A stretch of DNA of 64,000 nt from Brachybacterium alimentarium (GCF_002332425.1 NZ_NRGS01000017.1:1-64000); one strand, 5' to 3'. Shown: positions 54,923-63,339, numbered from the stretch's first letter. Program-made: numbers and translations. The notes: generated from the letters alone by a model not told the origin.

Positions 54923-55893
54923 CGGGCATCCCTCCTGGGTCGTGGCGCAGGGCGCTGGCAGCGGGGGCAGTAGTGACTGCTCCGTCCCTGGTGGAGCGCG
55001 CGTCTGAGCAGATTACCGCACCGCGGGCACGGCTCCCCCTCACGTCCGTAGACGGCCAGCGAGCGGGCGAAGTAGCCGCTGCGGCCGTCCACGTTGACGT
55101 ACAGCGCGTCGAAGCTGGTGCCGCCCACCGCGAGCGCCCGCTCCATGACCTCGCCCGCCGCGCGGAGGATCGACAGGGCACGACGCTGGGAGAGCTCGGT
55201 GCCGGGAGTGTCGTAGCGGGTGCGGGCGGCCCACAGGGCCTCGTCCGCATAGATGTTGCCGATCCCGCTGACGATGCTCTGCGAGAGCAGCAGGGACTTC
55301 ACGCCGGCGCGCCGGGTGCGCAGGGTGCGGGCGATCGAGGGAAGATCCGCCGCCGGGTCCAGCAGGTCGCGCGCGATGCCGGAGGCAGCTTCCGGGAGCA
55401 GGGTGTCCGGGCTGCCCAGCCCGGCGAGGCGGCCGTCGGCCGAGGGTTCGAGCGGGCTCGTCCACAGGCCGCCGAAGAGGCGCTGGTCGATGAGATCGAT
55501 CGCCGTGCCGTCGTCGAGATGGAGGGTGAGGCGACGGTGGCGCAGCGGATCCGAGGCCGGGCCCTCCGAGTCGAGGGGCGGGGACATCGGGCCGGGGGTG
55601 CGCACGCGCAGCTGGCCGCTCATGCCGAGGTGGCCCATGAGGGCCTCGCCGGTGTCCGCACCGGCCCCCTCCGCCGCGTCGGGCCCGTCGGCCAGGCGCC
55701 ACCACAGGAACTTGCCGCGACGCACCACCGCGGTCATCCGGGTGCCGACCAGTGCGCCCCGCAAGCGGTCCACGCCGCCCACCTGGCGGCGGATGATCCG
55801 CGAATCCAGCACCTCGACGGCCTCGATGGTGCGGCCGACGGTGCGCGGCGCGAGGCCGCGACGGACCACCTCGACCTCGGGGAGCTCGGGCAT
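54919..55893 (-). CDS. mutM: formamidopyrimidine-DNA glycosylase MutM (Fpg)
   Basis: A bifunctional glycosylase/AP lyase that excises 8-oxoguanine; 324 residues. The processed N-terminus begins PELPEVEVVRRGL with catalytic Pro2 and Glu3; Lys in the RRGKFLWW segment, the helix-two-turn-helix around SIVSGIGNIYADEALW, and the C-terminal zinc finger CPRCGNLL ... YCPRCQ are complete. It follows rnc by 3 bp, the standard actinobacterial order. A loop insertion (DGPDAAEGAGADTGE) near 70-85 is longer than usual. Confidence 0.96.
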   Translation of the reverse strand: MPELPEVEVVRRGLAPRTVGRTIEAVEVLDSRIIRRQVGGVDRLRGALVGTRMTAVVRRGKFLWWRLADGPDAAEGAGADTGEALMGHLGMSGQLRVRTPGPMSPPLDSEGPASDPLRHRRLTLHLDDGTAIDLIDQRLFGGLWTSPLEPSADGRLAGLGSPDTLLPEAASGIARDLLDPAADLPSIARTLRTRRAGVKSLLLSQSIVSGIGNIYADEALWAARTRYDTPGTELSQRRALSILRAAGEVMERALAVGGTSFDALYVNVDGRSGYFARSLAVYGREGEPCPRCGNLLRRALHQGRSSHYCPRCQRPAPRPRRDAR

Positions 55894-55896
55894 GTC

Positions 55897-56649
55897 TCAG
55901 CCCCTCGGGATGAGCGTCTCGCCGCGCTCGGCGAGCACGGCGCGCACCGCGCTCTGGGCGGCGGCGAGCTCCGCCTCCTTCTTGGAGGGTCCCTCACCGG
56001 TGGCGGTGACGACGCTGTCGATGGTGACCGTCGCGGAGAAGACCTTCTCGTGCTCCAGGCCCGTCTCGGTGATCCGGTAGGTGGGGCTGGTGCCGGCGGC
56101 GGCCGCGATCTCCTGCAGGCGCGACTTGAAGTCGTAGCTGGTCTCGAGGAACTCGTCGGAGTCCAGCAGGGGCCGCATCAGGTCCAGCACGAAGCGCCGG
56201 GAGACGTCCTGGCCGAGCGCGAGGTGCACCGATCCGATGACGGCCTCGGTGGTGTCCGCGAGGATCGAGGGCTTCGCACGGCCGCCGGTGAGGTCCTCAC
56301 CACGGCCGAGCTTCACGTAGGCGCCCAGGTCGAGCTGTGAGGCGATCACGGCGAGCGCACGCGTGCTCACGGTCGCCGCCCGTCGACGTGCCAGGTCCCC
56401 CTCGGGAAGCGTGGGATGCGTGGTGTAGAGCTGCTCGGTCACGGCCAGCTGCAGCACCGCGTCGCCGAGGAACTCGAGCCGCTCGTTGTGCGGGATCTCG
56501 TCGTGCTCGTACGAGTAGGAGCGGTGGGTCAGGGCGAGATCGAGCAGGCCGGAACCGCGCAGGTCCGCCGCCTGGGCGCCGTCCAGCGGGAGGGCGTCGA
56601 GCAGAGCCTGGGGGTCCGCCGCCTCGACGGCGCGCCGCTTGCGAGCCAT
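55897..56649 (-). CDS. rnc: ribonuclease III
   Basis: Double-strand-specific RNase for rRNA maturation and mRNA control, 250 residues. The signature NERLEFLGDAVL and the second acidic cluster ADTTEAVIGSVHLALG mark the catalytic domain, and a C-terminal dsRNA-binding domain (about 180-245, DFKSRLQEIAAA ... GEGPSKKEAELAAAQSAV) is intact. The ATG overlaps the DUF177 stop by one base. Confidence 0.96.
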   Translation of the reverse strand: MARKRRAVEAADPQALLDALPLDGAQAADLRGSGLLDLALTHRSYSYEHDEIPHNERLEFLGDAVLQLAVTEQLYTTHPTLPEGDLARRRAATVSTRALAVIASQLDLGAYVKLGRGEDLTGGRAKPSILADTTEAVIGSVHLALGQDVSRRFVLDLMRPLLDSDEFLETSYDFKSRLQEIAAAAGTSPTYRITETGLEHEKVFSATVTIDSVVTATGEGPSKKEAELAAAQSAVRAVLAERGETLIPRG

Positions 56650-57266
56650 CAGCGGCCCTCCCCCTCGGCCTCCGTCGCGTCCTCGGAGCCCTCGGCGTCG
56701 GTCTCCGTGTCGGCAGAGTCCTCGAACAGGCCCTGCAGCGCGGCGAAGCGATCATCGATCACATCGTGGTGGTGGTCGGGGTCGTCCTCCATGCGGAAGC
56801 CGCACTGGCTGCACAGGCCCGGGCAGTCCTCGCGGCACAGCGGCCGGTCCTCGGCCTCCATCGCGAGGGAGTCGCGCACGAGCCCTCCGAGGTGCACGGA
56901 GTCGCCCTCGAGCATCGTGGTGTCCTCGCGCTCGTCGGCCTTGACCTTCTCGGGGTACATGAACAGCTCGTCGACGCGCGTGGCGACGTCCTGCTCCACG
57001 GGATCCAGGCAGCGCGAGCACTCGCCCTCGAGGTGGGCGCTGATGGTGCCGTGCACGTAGATGCCCTCGACGACGGACTCGAACTCGAGGTCCAGGGCGA
57101 TGTCCTCGCCCTCGGGGGCCTGCATCGCCGCGCCGCCGACCTCACGGGCCGGAGCGGCGAAGGTGTGCTCGACGCGCCGGTGCGAGCCGGTGTGGCCGAC
57201 GAGGTCGACGGCGTCGAAGATCAGGCCCTTGTCGAGGGGCGAGGCGGGAACGGTGTCGGAAGACAT
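56649..57266 (-). CDS. DUF177/YceD family protein
   Basis: A 205-residue acidic protein of the YceD family, which is linked to 23S rRNA and ribosome maturation. Two Cys pairs, CSRCLDPVEQDV and the CREDCPGLCSQCG segment, are the family hallmark and may bind metal. The ending is Glu/Asp/Ala-rich. In most bacteria rpmF (L32) follows this gene directly; here rnc starts at the stop codon and rpmF is absent. The ATG at 57266 has only a distant AGGA, so the start has some doubt. Confidence 0.88.
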   Translation of the reverse strand: MSSDTVPASPLDKGLIFDAVDLVGHTGSHRRVEHTFAAPAREVGGAAMQAPEGEDIALDLEFESVVEGIYVHGTISAHLEGECSRCLDPVEQDVATRVDELFMYPEKVKADEREDTTMLEGDSVHLGGLVRDSLAMEAEDRPLCREDCPGLCSQCGFRMEDDPDHHHDVIDDRFAALQGLFEDSADTETDAEGSEDATEAEGEGR

Positions 57267-57300
57267 GGTGAAAGGGTCCTGTTCGGATCGAGGGGGCTGT

Positions 57301-57792
57301 TCAGGATACGTGCGAGGCGGCGCGCAGGGCATCCAGCGAGGCGTCCGGGAGCATGTCGGAGACGTCACCCCCGAGGGCGTGGACCTCCCGCACCAGGGAG
57401 GAGGAGATGTGGGCGAACGCGGTGTCGGTGAGCAGGAAGACGGTGTCTGTGCTCGCGAGATGGTGGTTCATGCGGGCCATCGGCTCCTCGTAGGCGAGGT
57501 CGAGCTGGGAGCGCAGTCCGCGGATGACGGCGCTCGCGCCGATCTCGCGGCAGAAGTCGACCAGCAGTCCCTTCGGGAGGGTGCGCACCTCGGTGTCGCC
57601 GCTCAGGCCCTCGGCCTCCAGGCTCGCGGTGATCGCGGCCTTGCGGGTCTCCAGATCCAGCAGACCCTGCTTGGACGGGTTGTGGGAGACGGCGATCACC
57701 ACGTGATGCCCGAGGGCGACGGCCCGACGGGTGAGGTCGAGGTGCCCCAGGGTGAACGGGTCGAACGAGCCGGGCAGGACGACGGTGCTCAT
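57301..57792 (-). CDS. coaD: phosphopantetheine adenylyltransferase CoaD
   Basis: Catalyses the penultimate step of coenzyme A synthesis; 163 residues, typical length. The nucleotidyltransferase motif GSFDPFTLGHLDLT lies at 8-21, and the VIRGLRSQLDLAYEEPMARMN and SSSLVREVHALGGDV segments are conserved. It sits in the recG-rsmD-coaD-DUF177-rnc-mutM block, 19 bp downstream of the DUF3224 gene. Confidence 0.97.
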   Translation of the reverse strand: MSTVVLPGSFDPFTLGHLDLTRRAVALGHHVVIAVSHNPSKQGLLDLETRKAAITASLEAEGLSGDTEVRTLPKGLLVDFCREIGASAVIRGLRSQLDLAYEEPMARMNHHLASTDTVFLLTDTAFAHISSSLVREVHALGGDVSDMLPDASLDALRAASHVS

Positions 57793-57811
57793 GGCGCCAC
57801 TGTAGTGCCGA

Positions 57812-58192
57812 TCAGGCCAGGTCGAGAGTCACGTGATGGGTGCCGTCGTCGTCGATCCCGGCGATGGTGAGCGTGCCGGTCACGCCTGCCAGCTCCTCGG
57901 TGCCCGAGCCCGGGGCGATCACGTACTCCAGGGTGGGGTCACCGCCGGCCATCGTGCCGAGCTGCTGCAGGGTGAGCGTGCCGCGTCGGCCGTCGAGCAC
58001 ACCGTGGAACTGCTCCATGGCGATGTAGCCGGCGTCCCCGCTCGCCGGGTCACCCGCGGTGAGCATGACGCCGGTGCTCGTGCCCTCGAGCTGCCCGGTC
58101 CAGGTCTTGGACAGGTCGAAGCGGCCGCCGGCGGCGGGCAGCTGCTGACCCGGCCGCAGGTCGACGGTGAACGTGGCCTCGAGAATCGTCAT
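57812..58192 (-). CDS. DUF3224 family protein
   Basis: A small cytoplasmic beta-rich protein of 126 residues. TILEATFTVDL, SKTWTGQLEGTSTGVML, GDAGYIAMEQFHGVLDGRRGTLTLQQLGTM and APGSGTEELAGVTGTLTI are close to the DUF3224 profile, a family with an AOC-barrel-like fold and no known activity. It is inserted between the GNAT and coaD genes of a conserved block; the array of 31-bp repeats separates it from the GNAT stop. A separate promoter is possible. Confidence 0.85.
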   Translation of the reverse strand: MTILEATFTVDLRPGQQLPAAGGRFDLSKTWTGQLEGTSTGVMLTAGDPASGDAGYIAMEQFHGVLDGRRGTLTLQQLGTMAGGDPTLEYVIAPGSGTEELAGVTGTLTIAGIDDDGTHHVTLDLA

Positions 58193-58269
58193 GGCCCGAG
58201 TATCCCAGCATCGAACGGGGGCTGGCCAGGCAGTGCCCGGATCGCTCGGCAGCCGGCGGCTCGGCGAGC

Positions 58270-58351
58270 CTCAGCTCCGTCGGGCGCGGCACGCGCGGTA
58301 CTCAGCCCCGTCGGGCGCGGCACGCGCGGTACTCAGCCCCGTCGGGCGCGG
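58270..58351. repeat. 31-bp tandem repeat including the GNAT gene stop
   Basis: Two full 31-bp units (58270-58300 and 58301-58331, differing at one base) and 20 bp of a third (58332-58351). The third overlaps the last codons and stop of the GNAT gene, so the gene's 3' end with its TGA is repeated downstream. Confidence 0.93.
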
Positions 58352-58905
58352 TACTCGCGGGCGAGGAGCGCGAACGTCATCCCGTCCAGCCAGCGTCCGC
58401 TGCGGTGCAGGGACTCCTCGATGAAGACGCCCTCGCAGCGCATGCCGATCTTCTCCATCACGCGGCGTGAGGCGAGGTTCTCGGCGAAGCATTCGGCCTC
58501 GACCCGGCGCACCCCGAGACCCTCGATCGCGAGGCGCAGCAGAGCGGCGGCGAACTCGGTGCCCAGACCCTGGCCCTGGGCCTCCGGGTCGAGCACCCAG
58601 CCCAGCTCGGCCTGCTGTCCGCGGGCCTGCGCGGCCATGTCGGCCTGGGACCAGGCATCCTGCACCGTGACGGCCCCGGTCGCGACGATCCGTCCCTCGC
58701 GCAGGCCGACGACCGTGGTCGCCAGCCGAGAGCTCCACCAGGCCTGATGGGCCTCGAGGGTGGGACTGAGCGTGGTGGTCCACTCCTGCACCTCGGGCCT
58801 GCGGTACCAGGGCCAGATCGCCGCAGCGTCCTCGGGCCGTCCGAGGCGCAGCTCGAGACGGTCGGTGCGGACGGGCCAGTCGAGCTCGTGCAGGCCGGGG
58901 GTCAT
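58333..58905 (-). CDS. GNAT-family N-acetyltransferase
   Basis: An acetyl-CoA-dependent transferase of the RimJ/RimL-like group, 190 residues. The acetyl-CoA site is visible in ELGWVLDPEAQGQGLGTEFAAALLRLAIEGLGVRRVEAECFAENLASRRVMEKIGM. The WTTTLSPTLEAHQAWWSSRL insert follows an N-terminal RTDRLELRLGRPEDAAAIW. The substrate is unknown. The start overlaps the rsmD stop by one base. Its last six codons and stop are part of a tandemly repeated 31-bp element. Confidence 0.88.
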   Translation of the reverse strand: MTPGLHELDWPVRTDRLELRLGRPEDAAAIWPWYRRPEVQEWTTTLSPTLEAHQAWWSSRLATTVVGLREGRIVATGAVTVQDAWSQADMAAQARGQQAELGWVLDPEAQGQGLGTEFAAALLRLAIEGLGVRRVEAECFAENLASRRVMEKIGMRCEGVFIEESLHRSGRWLDGMTFALLAREYRARRG

Positions 58906-59519
58906 CAGCGCTCCTCCCCGGTGTCGTCGACGGCGTCTTCCGCAGCGTCGTCCGTGGCGTCGTCCGTGGCGGGCCCGCCGAACTGGAGCACCGTCTCGCC
59001 GTAGGTCTTGGTGCCGTCGTCGGCCCAGCCCTCGGGCCAATCGAGCGCGCGCGAGCGGCTCGAGCGCTCGATCACCACGAGGGCCTCGTCGTCCAGGGCC
59101 GGGCGCAGGGTGAGCAGGAGCGCCTCGAGGGCGTCGGTGGTGACGTCATAGGGCGGGTCGAGGAACACCAGGGTGAACGGCTCCCCGCTGAGCTGGCCGG
59201 CCACGGTCTCGGCTTTGCCGGCGCGGATCTCGCAGTGCTCGGCGAGGCCCAGCTCGCTCGCGGTGCGTCGCAGCTGCTTGGCGGTGGGGCCATGCAGCTC
59301 GACCAGCTGCGCGCTGCGCGCTCCGCGCGAGAGGGACTCGAAGGCGAGGCCGCCGGTGCCGGCGTAGAGGTCCAGCACCCGAGCTCCGGCGAGGGCGTCC
59401 CAGCCCTCGAGGCGGGAGAACAGCGCCTCCCGCACCCTGTCGGACGTGGGCCGGGTGCCCTTGCCGGGAGGGCCGGGGATGGTGCGGCCGCCGAGGGCGC
59501 CCGCGATGATCCGGGGCAT
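58905..59519 (-). CDS. rsmD: 16S rRNA (guanine966-N2)-methyltransferase RsmD
   Basis: Methylates G966 in the 30S head; 204 residues. MPRIIAGALGGRTIPGPPG is the standard opening, with TRPTSDRVREALFSRL, the SAM-binding VLDLYAGTGGLAFESLSRGA and catalytic LDPPYD. An acidic tail (about 180-204, rich in Asp, Ala and Thr) is extra. Start is the ATG one base after the recG stop region; the protein ends where GNAT begins. Confidence 0.95.
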   Translation of the reverse strand: MPRIIAGALGGRTIPGPPGKGTRPTSDRVREALFSRLEGWDALAGARVLDLYAGTGGLAFESLSRGARSAQLVELHGPTAKQLRRTASELGLAEHCEIRAGKAETVAGQLSGEPFTLVFLDPPYDVTTDALEALLLTLRPALDDEALVVIERSSRSRALDWPEGWADDGTKTYGETVLQFGGPATDDATDDAAEDAVDDTGEER

Positions 59520-59520
59520 G

Positions 59521-61734
59521 TCAGCTCCTCTCCACGTCGGGATCGGCGTCCCGCAGGCGGTTCGCGATAGCGCCGGCGAGATCGGGGTGGTCGGTGAGAT
59601 CGGGGTCCGCGGCGAGGACCGCGAAGGCGTCCTGTCGGGCCTGGTCGATGATCGGGGCGTCACGGATCACGTCGAGGTGCTTCAGCGTGCGCTGGAGGCC
59701 GGACTGCTCCTCCCCCACGAGGTCGCCCGCACCGCGCACCTGCAGGTCCAGGTCCGCGAGCGCGAAGCCGTCGGCCGCACCGGCGATCCCCTCGAGCCGT
59801 GCGAAGGCCGGATGCTCCGGCGTGGTGCGGGTGTCGAGGAAGGCGATGCCGGGGTGCTCGCCACGCCCCACCCGGCCGCGCAGCTGGTGGAGCTGGGAGA
59901 CGCCGAAGCGCTCCGCGTCCAGCACGATCATCACCGAGGCGTTGGGGACGTCGACTCCGACCTCGATCACCGTGGTGGCGACCAGCAGGTCGATCTCGCC
60001 GGCGACCACACGATCCATGGTCTGCTGCTTCTGCTCCGACGTCAGGCGGCCGTGGAGCACGCCGATCCGGGCCCCGGCCAGCTCGGGTCGGGTCGCGAGG
60101 CGCTCCGCCGTCGCGGTGACACCGCGCGCTTCCTCGAGCCGGGTCTCGGAGATCTCACCGTTCTCGTCGAGGATGGTGGCGGGCGGCGGGGAGTCGTCGG
60201 TCTCGTCGATGCGGGCGCAGACCACGAACACCTGACGCTGCGCGGCGATCTCCTCGGCCGCGCGGGCCCACATGCGGTTCTCCCACTTGGGCAGCTGTTC
60301 GGGGACCACGAAGCTCTCCACGCCCGCGCGCATGCCCGGGCTCTCGCGGAGCGTGAGCACATCGAGGTCGCCCACGGTCGCGAGCGCCGCCGTGCGCGGG
60401 ATGGGGGTCGCCGTCATCACCACGACGTGCGGTGTCATGCCGCCGGGCCCCTTGCTGCGCAGGCGTCTTCGATGGTCGACACCGAAGCGGTGCTGCTCGT
60501 CGATCACGACGAGCCCGAGGGAGGCGAACTCGACGGACTCCGTCAGCAGGGCGTGGGTGCCCACGACGATGCCCGCCTGGCCGGAGGTGACGTCGAGCAG
60601 GGTCTCGCGGCGCGCGGAGGTCTTCTGCGATCCGGTGAGCAGCCGCACTCTGGTGGCGTCGAGATGGCCGTCGAGCTGCCCGGCCCGGGCCAGGTCCCCC
60701 AGCAGCCCGAGGATCGTGCGGTGATGCTGCTCGGCGAGCACTTCGGTCGGTGCGAGCAGCGCCGCCTGGTGGCCGGAGTCCACGGCGCGCAGCATCGCGC
60801 GCAGAGCGATCACCGTCTTGCCGGAGCCGACGTCGCCCTGCAGCAGCATGCTGGTGGGATGGTCGCGGCCGACGCGCTCGATGATCTCCTCGCCGATCTC
60901 CTTCTGCCCCGCGGTGAGCTCGAAGGGCAGGCGCTCGTCGAAGGCTGTCTGGAGCGGACCCTCCGCCCGCAGCGCGGGCGCGGGCGAACGTTCGTCCAGG
61001 GTGCGACGCTGGGCGAAGATCGCCTGCAGCACGAACGCCTCCTCGTAAACCAGGTGCGCCACGCCGGAGAGGGTGTCCTGCTCGGTGCGCGGAGTGTGCA
61101 CGGCGGCCACCGCCTCGGGCAGTGGGAGCAGGCCGCGCGCCTCCACGATCCGCGCGGGCACCGGGCGGGCGAGGTACTCGGCGAACTCCAGGCCCTTCTC
61201 GGTGGCCGCTCGCATGGTGCGCTGGGCGATGTTCTTGCGCAGCGGGTACACGGGCCGCGGGCGCTGGGCATGGGCCAGCCCCTCCTCGGAGTCCTCGAAC
61301 TCCTCGTAGTCGGGGTGGGTGATCTGCGGGTTCCCGGTCATCTTGTTGCGGCCCACAGTGCCCCGCACCAGCACGCGGCGGCCGACGGCCAGACGCTTGG
61401 TGTGCCAGTCCACGAGATGCTGCTTGGCCAGGAAGAAGGTCAGGGTGATGTTCTCGATCCCGTCAGTGACCACCACCTCGAGGATGGAGCCGTGCCTGCT
61501 GCGCATGCTCCGCGAGGACACCCGTTCCACGGTGACGATCGCGCTGACCTCCTCGCCCTCATGGGTGTCGTGGAGGGAGCGCAGCGGGGCGGGGACGGTG
61601 TAGCGGCGCGGGGCGAAGCGCATCATCGTGTCGAGATCGCGCACGCCGAACGACGCCATCGCGAGCTTCTCCTTGCGCTCGAGGAGCTCCGACAGCGGCA
61701 TCGAGCCGCGTGCGGACTCCAGCCTCCTGGCCAT
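59521..61734 (-). CDS. recG: ATP-dependent DNA helicase RecG
   Basis: A branch-migrating helicase that processes stalled forks and Holliday junctions; 737 residues. The wedge/OB domain lies at about 50-160 (VSAIVTVERVSSRSMRSRHGSILEVVVTD), followed by helicase motifs: Walker A GDVGSGKT, Walker B/DEQH in VIDEQHRFGVDHRRRL, TATPIPRT and GRVGRGEH. The start at MARRLES (ATG 61734) has GAGGAGG at 6 bases. Upstream the frame stays open through a 9-bp repeat but has no ribosome site. First gene of the block reaching to the response regulator. Confidence 0.95.
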   Translation of the reverse strand: MARRLESARGSMPLSELLERKEKLAMASFGVRDLDTMMRFAPRRYTVPAPLRSLHDTHEGEEVSAIVTVERVSSRSMRSRHGSILEVVVTDGIENITLTFFLAKQHLVDWHTKRLAVGRRVLVRGTVGRNKMTGNPQITHPDYEEFEDSEEGLAHAQRPRPVYPLRKNIAQRTMRAATEKGLEFAEYLARPVPARIVEARGLLPLPEAVAAVHTPRTEQDTLSGVAHLVYEEAFVLQAIFAQRRTLDERSPAPALRAEGPLQTAFDERLPFELTAGQKEIGEEIIERVGRDHPTSMLLQGDVGSGKTVIALRAMLRAVDSGHQAALLAPTEVLAEQHHRTILGLLGDLARAGQLDGHLDATRVRLLTGSQKTSARRETLLDVTSGQAGIVVGTHALLTESVEFASLGLVVIDEQHRFGVDHRRRLRSKGPGGMTPHVVVMTATPIPRTAALATVGDLDVLTLRESPGMRAGVESFVVPEQLPKWENRMWARAAEEIAAQRQVFVVCARIDETDDSPPPATILDENGEISETRLEEARGVTATAERLATRPELAGARIGVLHGRLTSEQKQQTMDRVVAGEIDLLVATTVIEVGVDVPNASVMIVLDAERFGVSQLHQLRGRVGRGEHPGIAFLDTRTTPEHPAFARLEGIAGAADGFALADLDLQVRGAGDLVGEEQSGLQRTLKHLDVIRDAPIIDQARQDAFAVLAADPDLTDHPDLAGAIANRLRDADPDVERS

Positions 61735-61744
61735 GCGGTGCCTC

Positions 61745-61789
61745 CTCGTCGTGCTCGTCGTGCTCGTCGTCCCGGTCGTGCTCGTGGTC
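61745..61789. repeat. 9-bp tandem repeat upstream of recG
   Basis: Five consecutive 9-mers: CTCGTCGTG twice, CTCGTCGTC, CCGGTCGTG, CTCGTGGTC. The array is just upstream of the recG ribosome site. It stays open in the recG frame, where it would encode Thr/Ser-rich repeats if translated. Confidence 0.85.
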
Positions 61790-61966
61790 CTGATCCGTCC
61801 CGGCTCGTGCGGGCTGGATCGCCGTTCCTCGCGAGCCGCCCCTGAGGAGACGCCCGCGCCGATCACGGCGCCACGTGCGATGATGCACGGGCACGCCACG
61901 GAGACAATGGTGCCACTCGGGACCGACGCTGTGTCGGAGTCCACAGCCCCTCCACACCGGGCTCCC

Positions 61967-61995
61967 TTCATGCGGAGCGCCGCGTGGGATATGCT
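61967..61995 (+). promoter_or_regulatory. putative rpmB promoter
   Basis: TTCATG (61967-61972) and TATGCT (61990-61995) with exact 17-bp spacing, 124 bases before the rpmB ATG. The -35 is weak and the -10 is fair. Confidence 0.45.
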
Positions 61996-62118
61996 TCCGT
62001 GGTTGCCCTGACCTCCGGGGGCCGGCGCCCCCGCGCTCACCCATGGTCACCGACTCCGACTTGACGTCGTGGGACCGGGCGGGCACCCGAACAGAATTCG
62101 ACTTTTCAGGAGACGACA

Positions 62119-62316
62119 GTGGCTTCTTCCACGTGTGACATCTGCGCCAAGCACCCGAGCTTCGGCAAGAGCGTTTCCCACTCGCACCGCCGTACCTCGC
62201 GTCGTTGGAACCCGAACATCCAGTCCGTGCGCACTGTGATCAACGGGACCAGCAAGCGCGTGAACGTGTGCACCTCCTGCCTCAAGGCGGGCAAGGTCAG
62301 CACGCTCGGCGCCTGA
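62119..62316 (+). CDS. rpmB: 50S ribosomal protein L28, zinc-binding form
   Basis: L28 of 65 residues. It is the Cys-bearing form: C6 and C9 (CDIC) and C51 and C54 (CTSC) form a zinc ribbon, so supply may respond to zinc status and a Cys-less paralogue may exist elsewhere. [14 protein letters not shown] is the conserved RNA-binding core. The gene is divergent from recG, a common arrangement, and is followed by a terminator. Confidence 0.95.
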   Translation: MASSTCDICAKHPSFGKSVSHSHRRTSRRWNPNIQSVRTVINGTSKRVNVCTSCLKAGKVSTLGA

Positions 62317-62355
62317 GCGGGAACGACCGACAGACCAGGACCGTCAGGTCCTTCC

Positions 62356-62390
62356 GTATGAGCCCTCACCCTTCGGGGTGGGGCTCATAC
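62356..62390 (+). terminator. rpmB terminator hairpin
   Basis: GTATGAGCCC (62356-62365) pairs with GGGCTCATAC (62381-62390), extended by CACC/GGTG within, 40 bases beyond the rpmB stop. Confidence 0.8.
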
Positions 62391-62512
62391 GCTTCTCCGG
62401 ATGCGCATCGCCGGACGACGATGATCGGGTGCGCATGACCGGATCCGCGTGATCGGTTGCGCATGACCGGGCCGGGATATCCTCGCTTCCACGCTGCCCC
62501 CGAGGAGATCCC

Positions 62513-63259
62513 ATGCCTGCATCCGCCCCCACCATCCTCGCCACCAGCGCGGGGTACCTCCCCCACCCGCGTCTGCGGTTCCGCTTCGGGCCGATGATGG
62601 CCTTCGCCGGGCAGCTCAGCCGTGAAGCGCCCGAGAGCGACCGCGACGGTGCGATCAGGATCTGCCACCTCGGCACGGCCTCCGGGGACGATCGCAGCTT
62701 CCAGCGGGACATGGAGGAAGCGGCTCGGGAGGCCGGGTACGCGCTGCATCACCTCAGCCTGTTCTCGATGCCGAACGTGGAGGATGTCGAGGCCTATCTG
62801 CGCAGCTTCGACATCATCTGGGTCAACGGCGGCTCGGTGGTGAACCTGCTGGCCGTGTGGCGCGCCCACGGGCTCCCCGAGATCCTGCACCGGCTCTGGC
62901 AGGAGGGCGTGGTGCTCGCCGGCGTCTCCGCCGGCTCGATCTGCTGGTTCGAGGGCGGGGTCACCGATTCCTTCGGCCCGCAGCTGGCCCCGGTCACGAA
63001 CGGCCTCGGCTTCCTGCCTGGCGCCAACGGGGTGCACATGGACTCCGAGGCACGCCGACGGCCGTTGATCCGGGAGCTGGTGGCGGACGGCACGCTCGGC
63101 GCGACCGTGTGCACGGACGACGGCGCCGGGCTGCTCTACCGCGGCACCGAGCTGATCGAGGCGGTCTCCGAGCGGGACGGCGCCGGAGCGTCATGGATCG
63201 AACCCGACGGATCCGGCGGCGTCCTCGAGCGCGACCTGACGGTGCGGCGTCTGGGATGA
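62513..63259 (+). CDS. peptidase E-like serine peptidase (family S51)
   Basis: A cytoplasmic hydrolase of 248 residues related to Asp-Xaa dipeptidase and cyanophycinase. The nucleophile Ser139 is in LAGVSAGSICWFEGG, and the other features are LATSAGYLPHP near the N-terminus, IIWVNGGSVVNLLAVWR and GLGFLPGANGVHMDSEARR. The probable role is turnover of Asp-containing dipeptides or modified peptides. The ATG follows GAGGAGAT by 4-5 bases. It converges with the alcohol dehydrogenase gene. Confidence 0.9.
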   Translation: MPASAPTILATSAGYLPHPRLRFRFGPMMAFAGQLSREAPESDRDGAIRICHLGTASGDDRSFQRDMEEAAREAGYALHHLSLFSMPNVEDVEAYLRSFDIIWVNGGSVVNLLAVWRAHGLPEILHRLWQEGVVLAGVSAGSICWFEGGVTDSFGPQLAPVTNGLGFLPGANGVHMDSEARRRPLIRELVADGTLGATVCTDDGAGLLYRGTELIEAVSERDGAGASWIEPDGSGGVLERDLTVRRLG

Positions 63260-63260
63260 C

Positions 63261-63296
63261 GATGCCCGCGACGCCTCGAAGGGCGACGCGGGCATC
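63261..63296. terminator. hairpin between peptidase E and alcohol dehydrogenase
   Basis: GATGCCCGCG-A-CGCC, loop TCGAAG, GGCG-A-CGCGGGCATC: 14 base pairs with one A-A mismatch, directly after the peptidase stop. Confidence 0.8.
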
Positions 63297-63316
63297 TCAC
63301 GTCACGTCACGTCACG
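63297..63316. repeat. TCACG repeat, four copies
   Basis: TCACG occurs four times in a row (63297-63316) behind the terminator hairpin, in the gap before the convergent dehydrogenase stop. Confidence 0.85.
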
Positions 63317-63339
63317 TCAGATCAGCGTGAGCACGAGGC

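Larger units (their letters stand above)
61735..62118. other. 384-bp divergent region between recG and rpmB
   Basis: Besides the 9-bp repeat array and the rpmB promoter, this interval holds a GC hairpin GGGGGC-CGGC-GCCCCC (62017-62032) that would lie early in the ~115-base rpmB leader. No other gene is supported. Confidence 0.5.
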
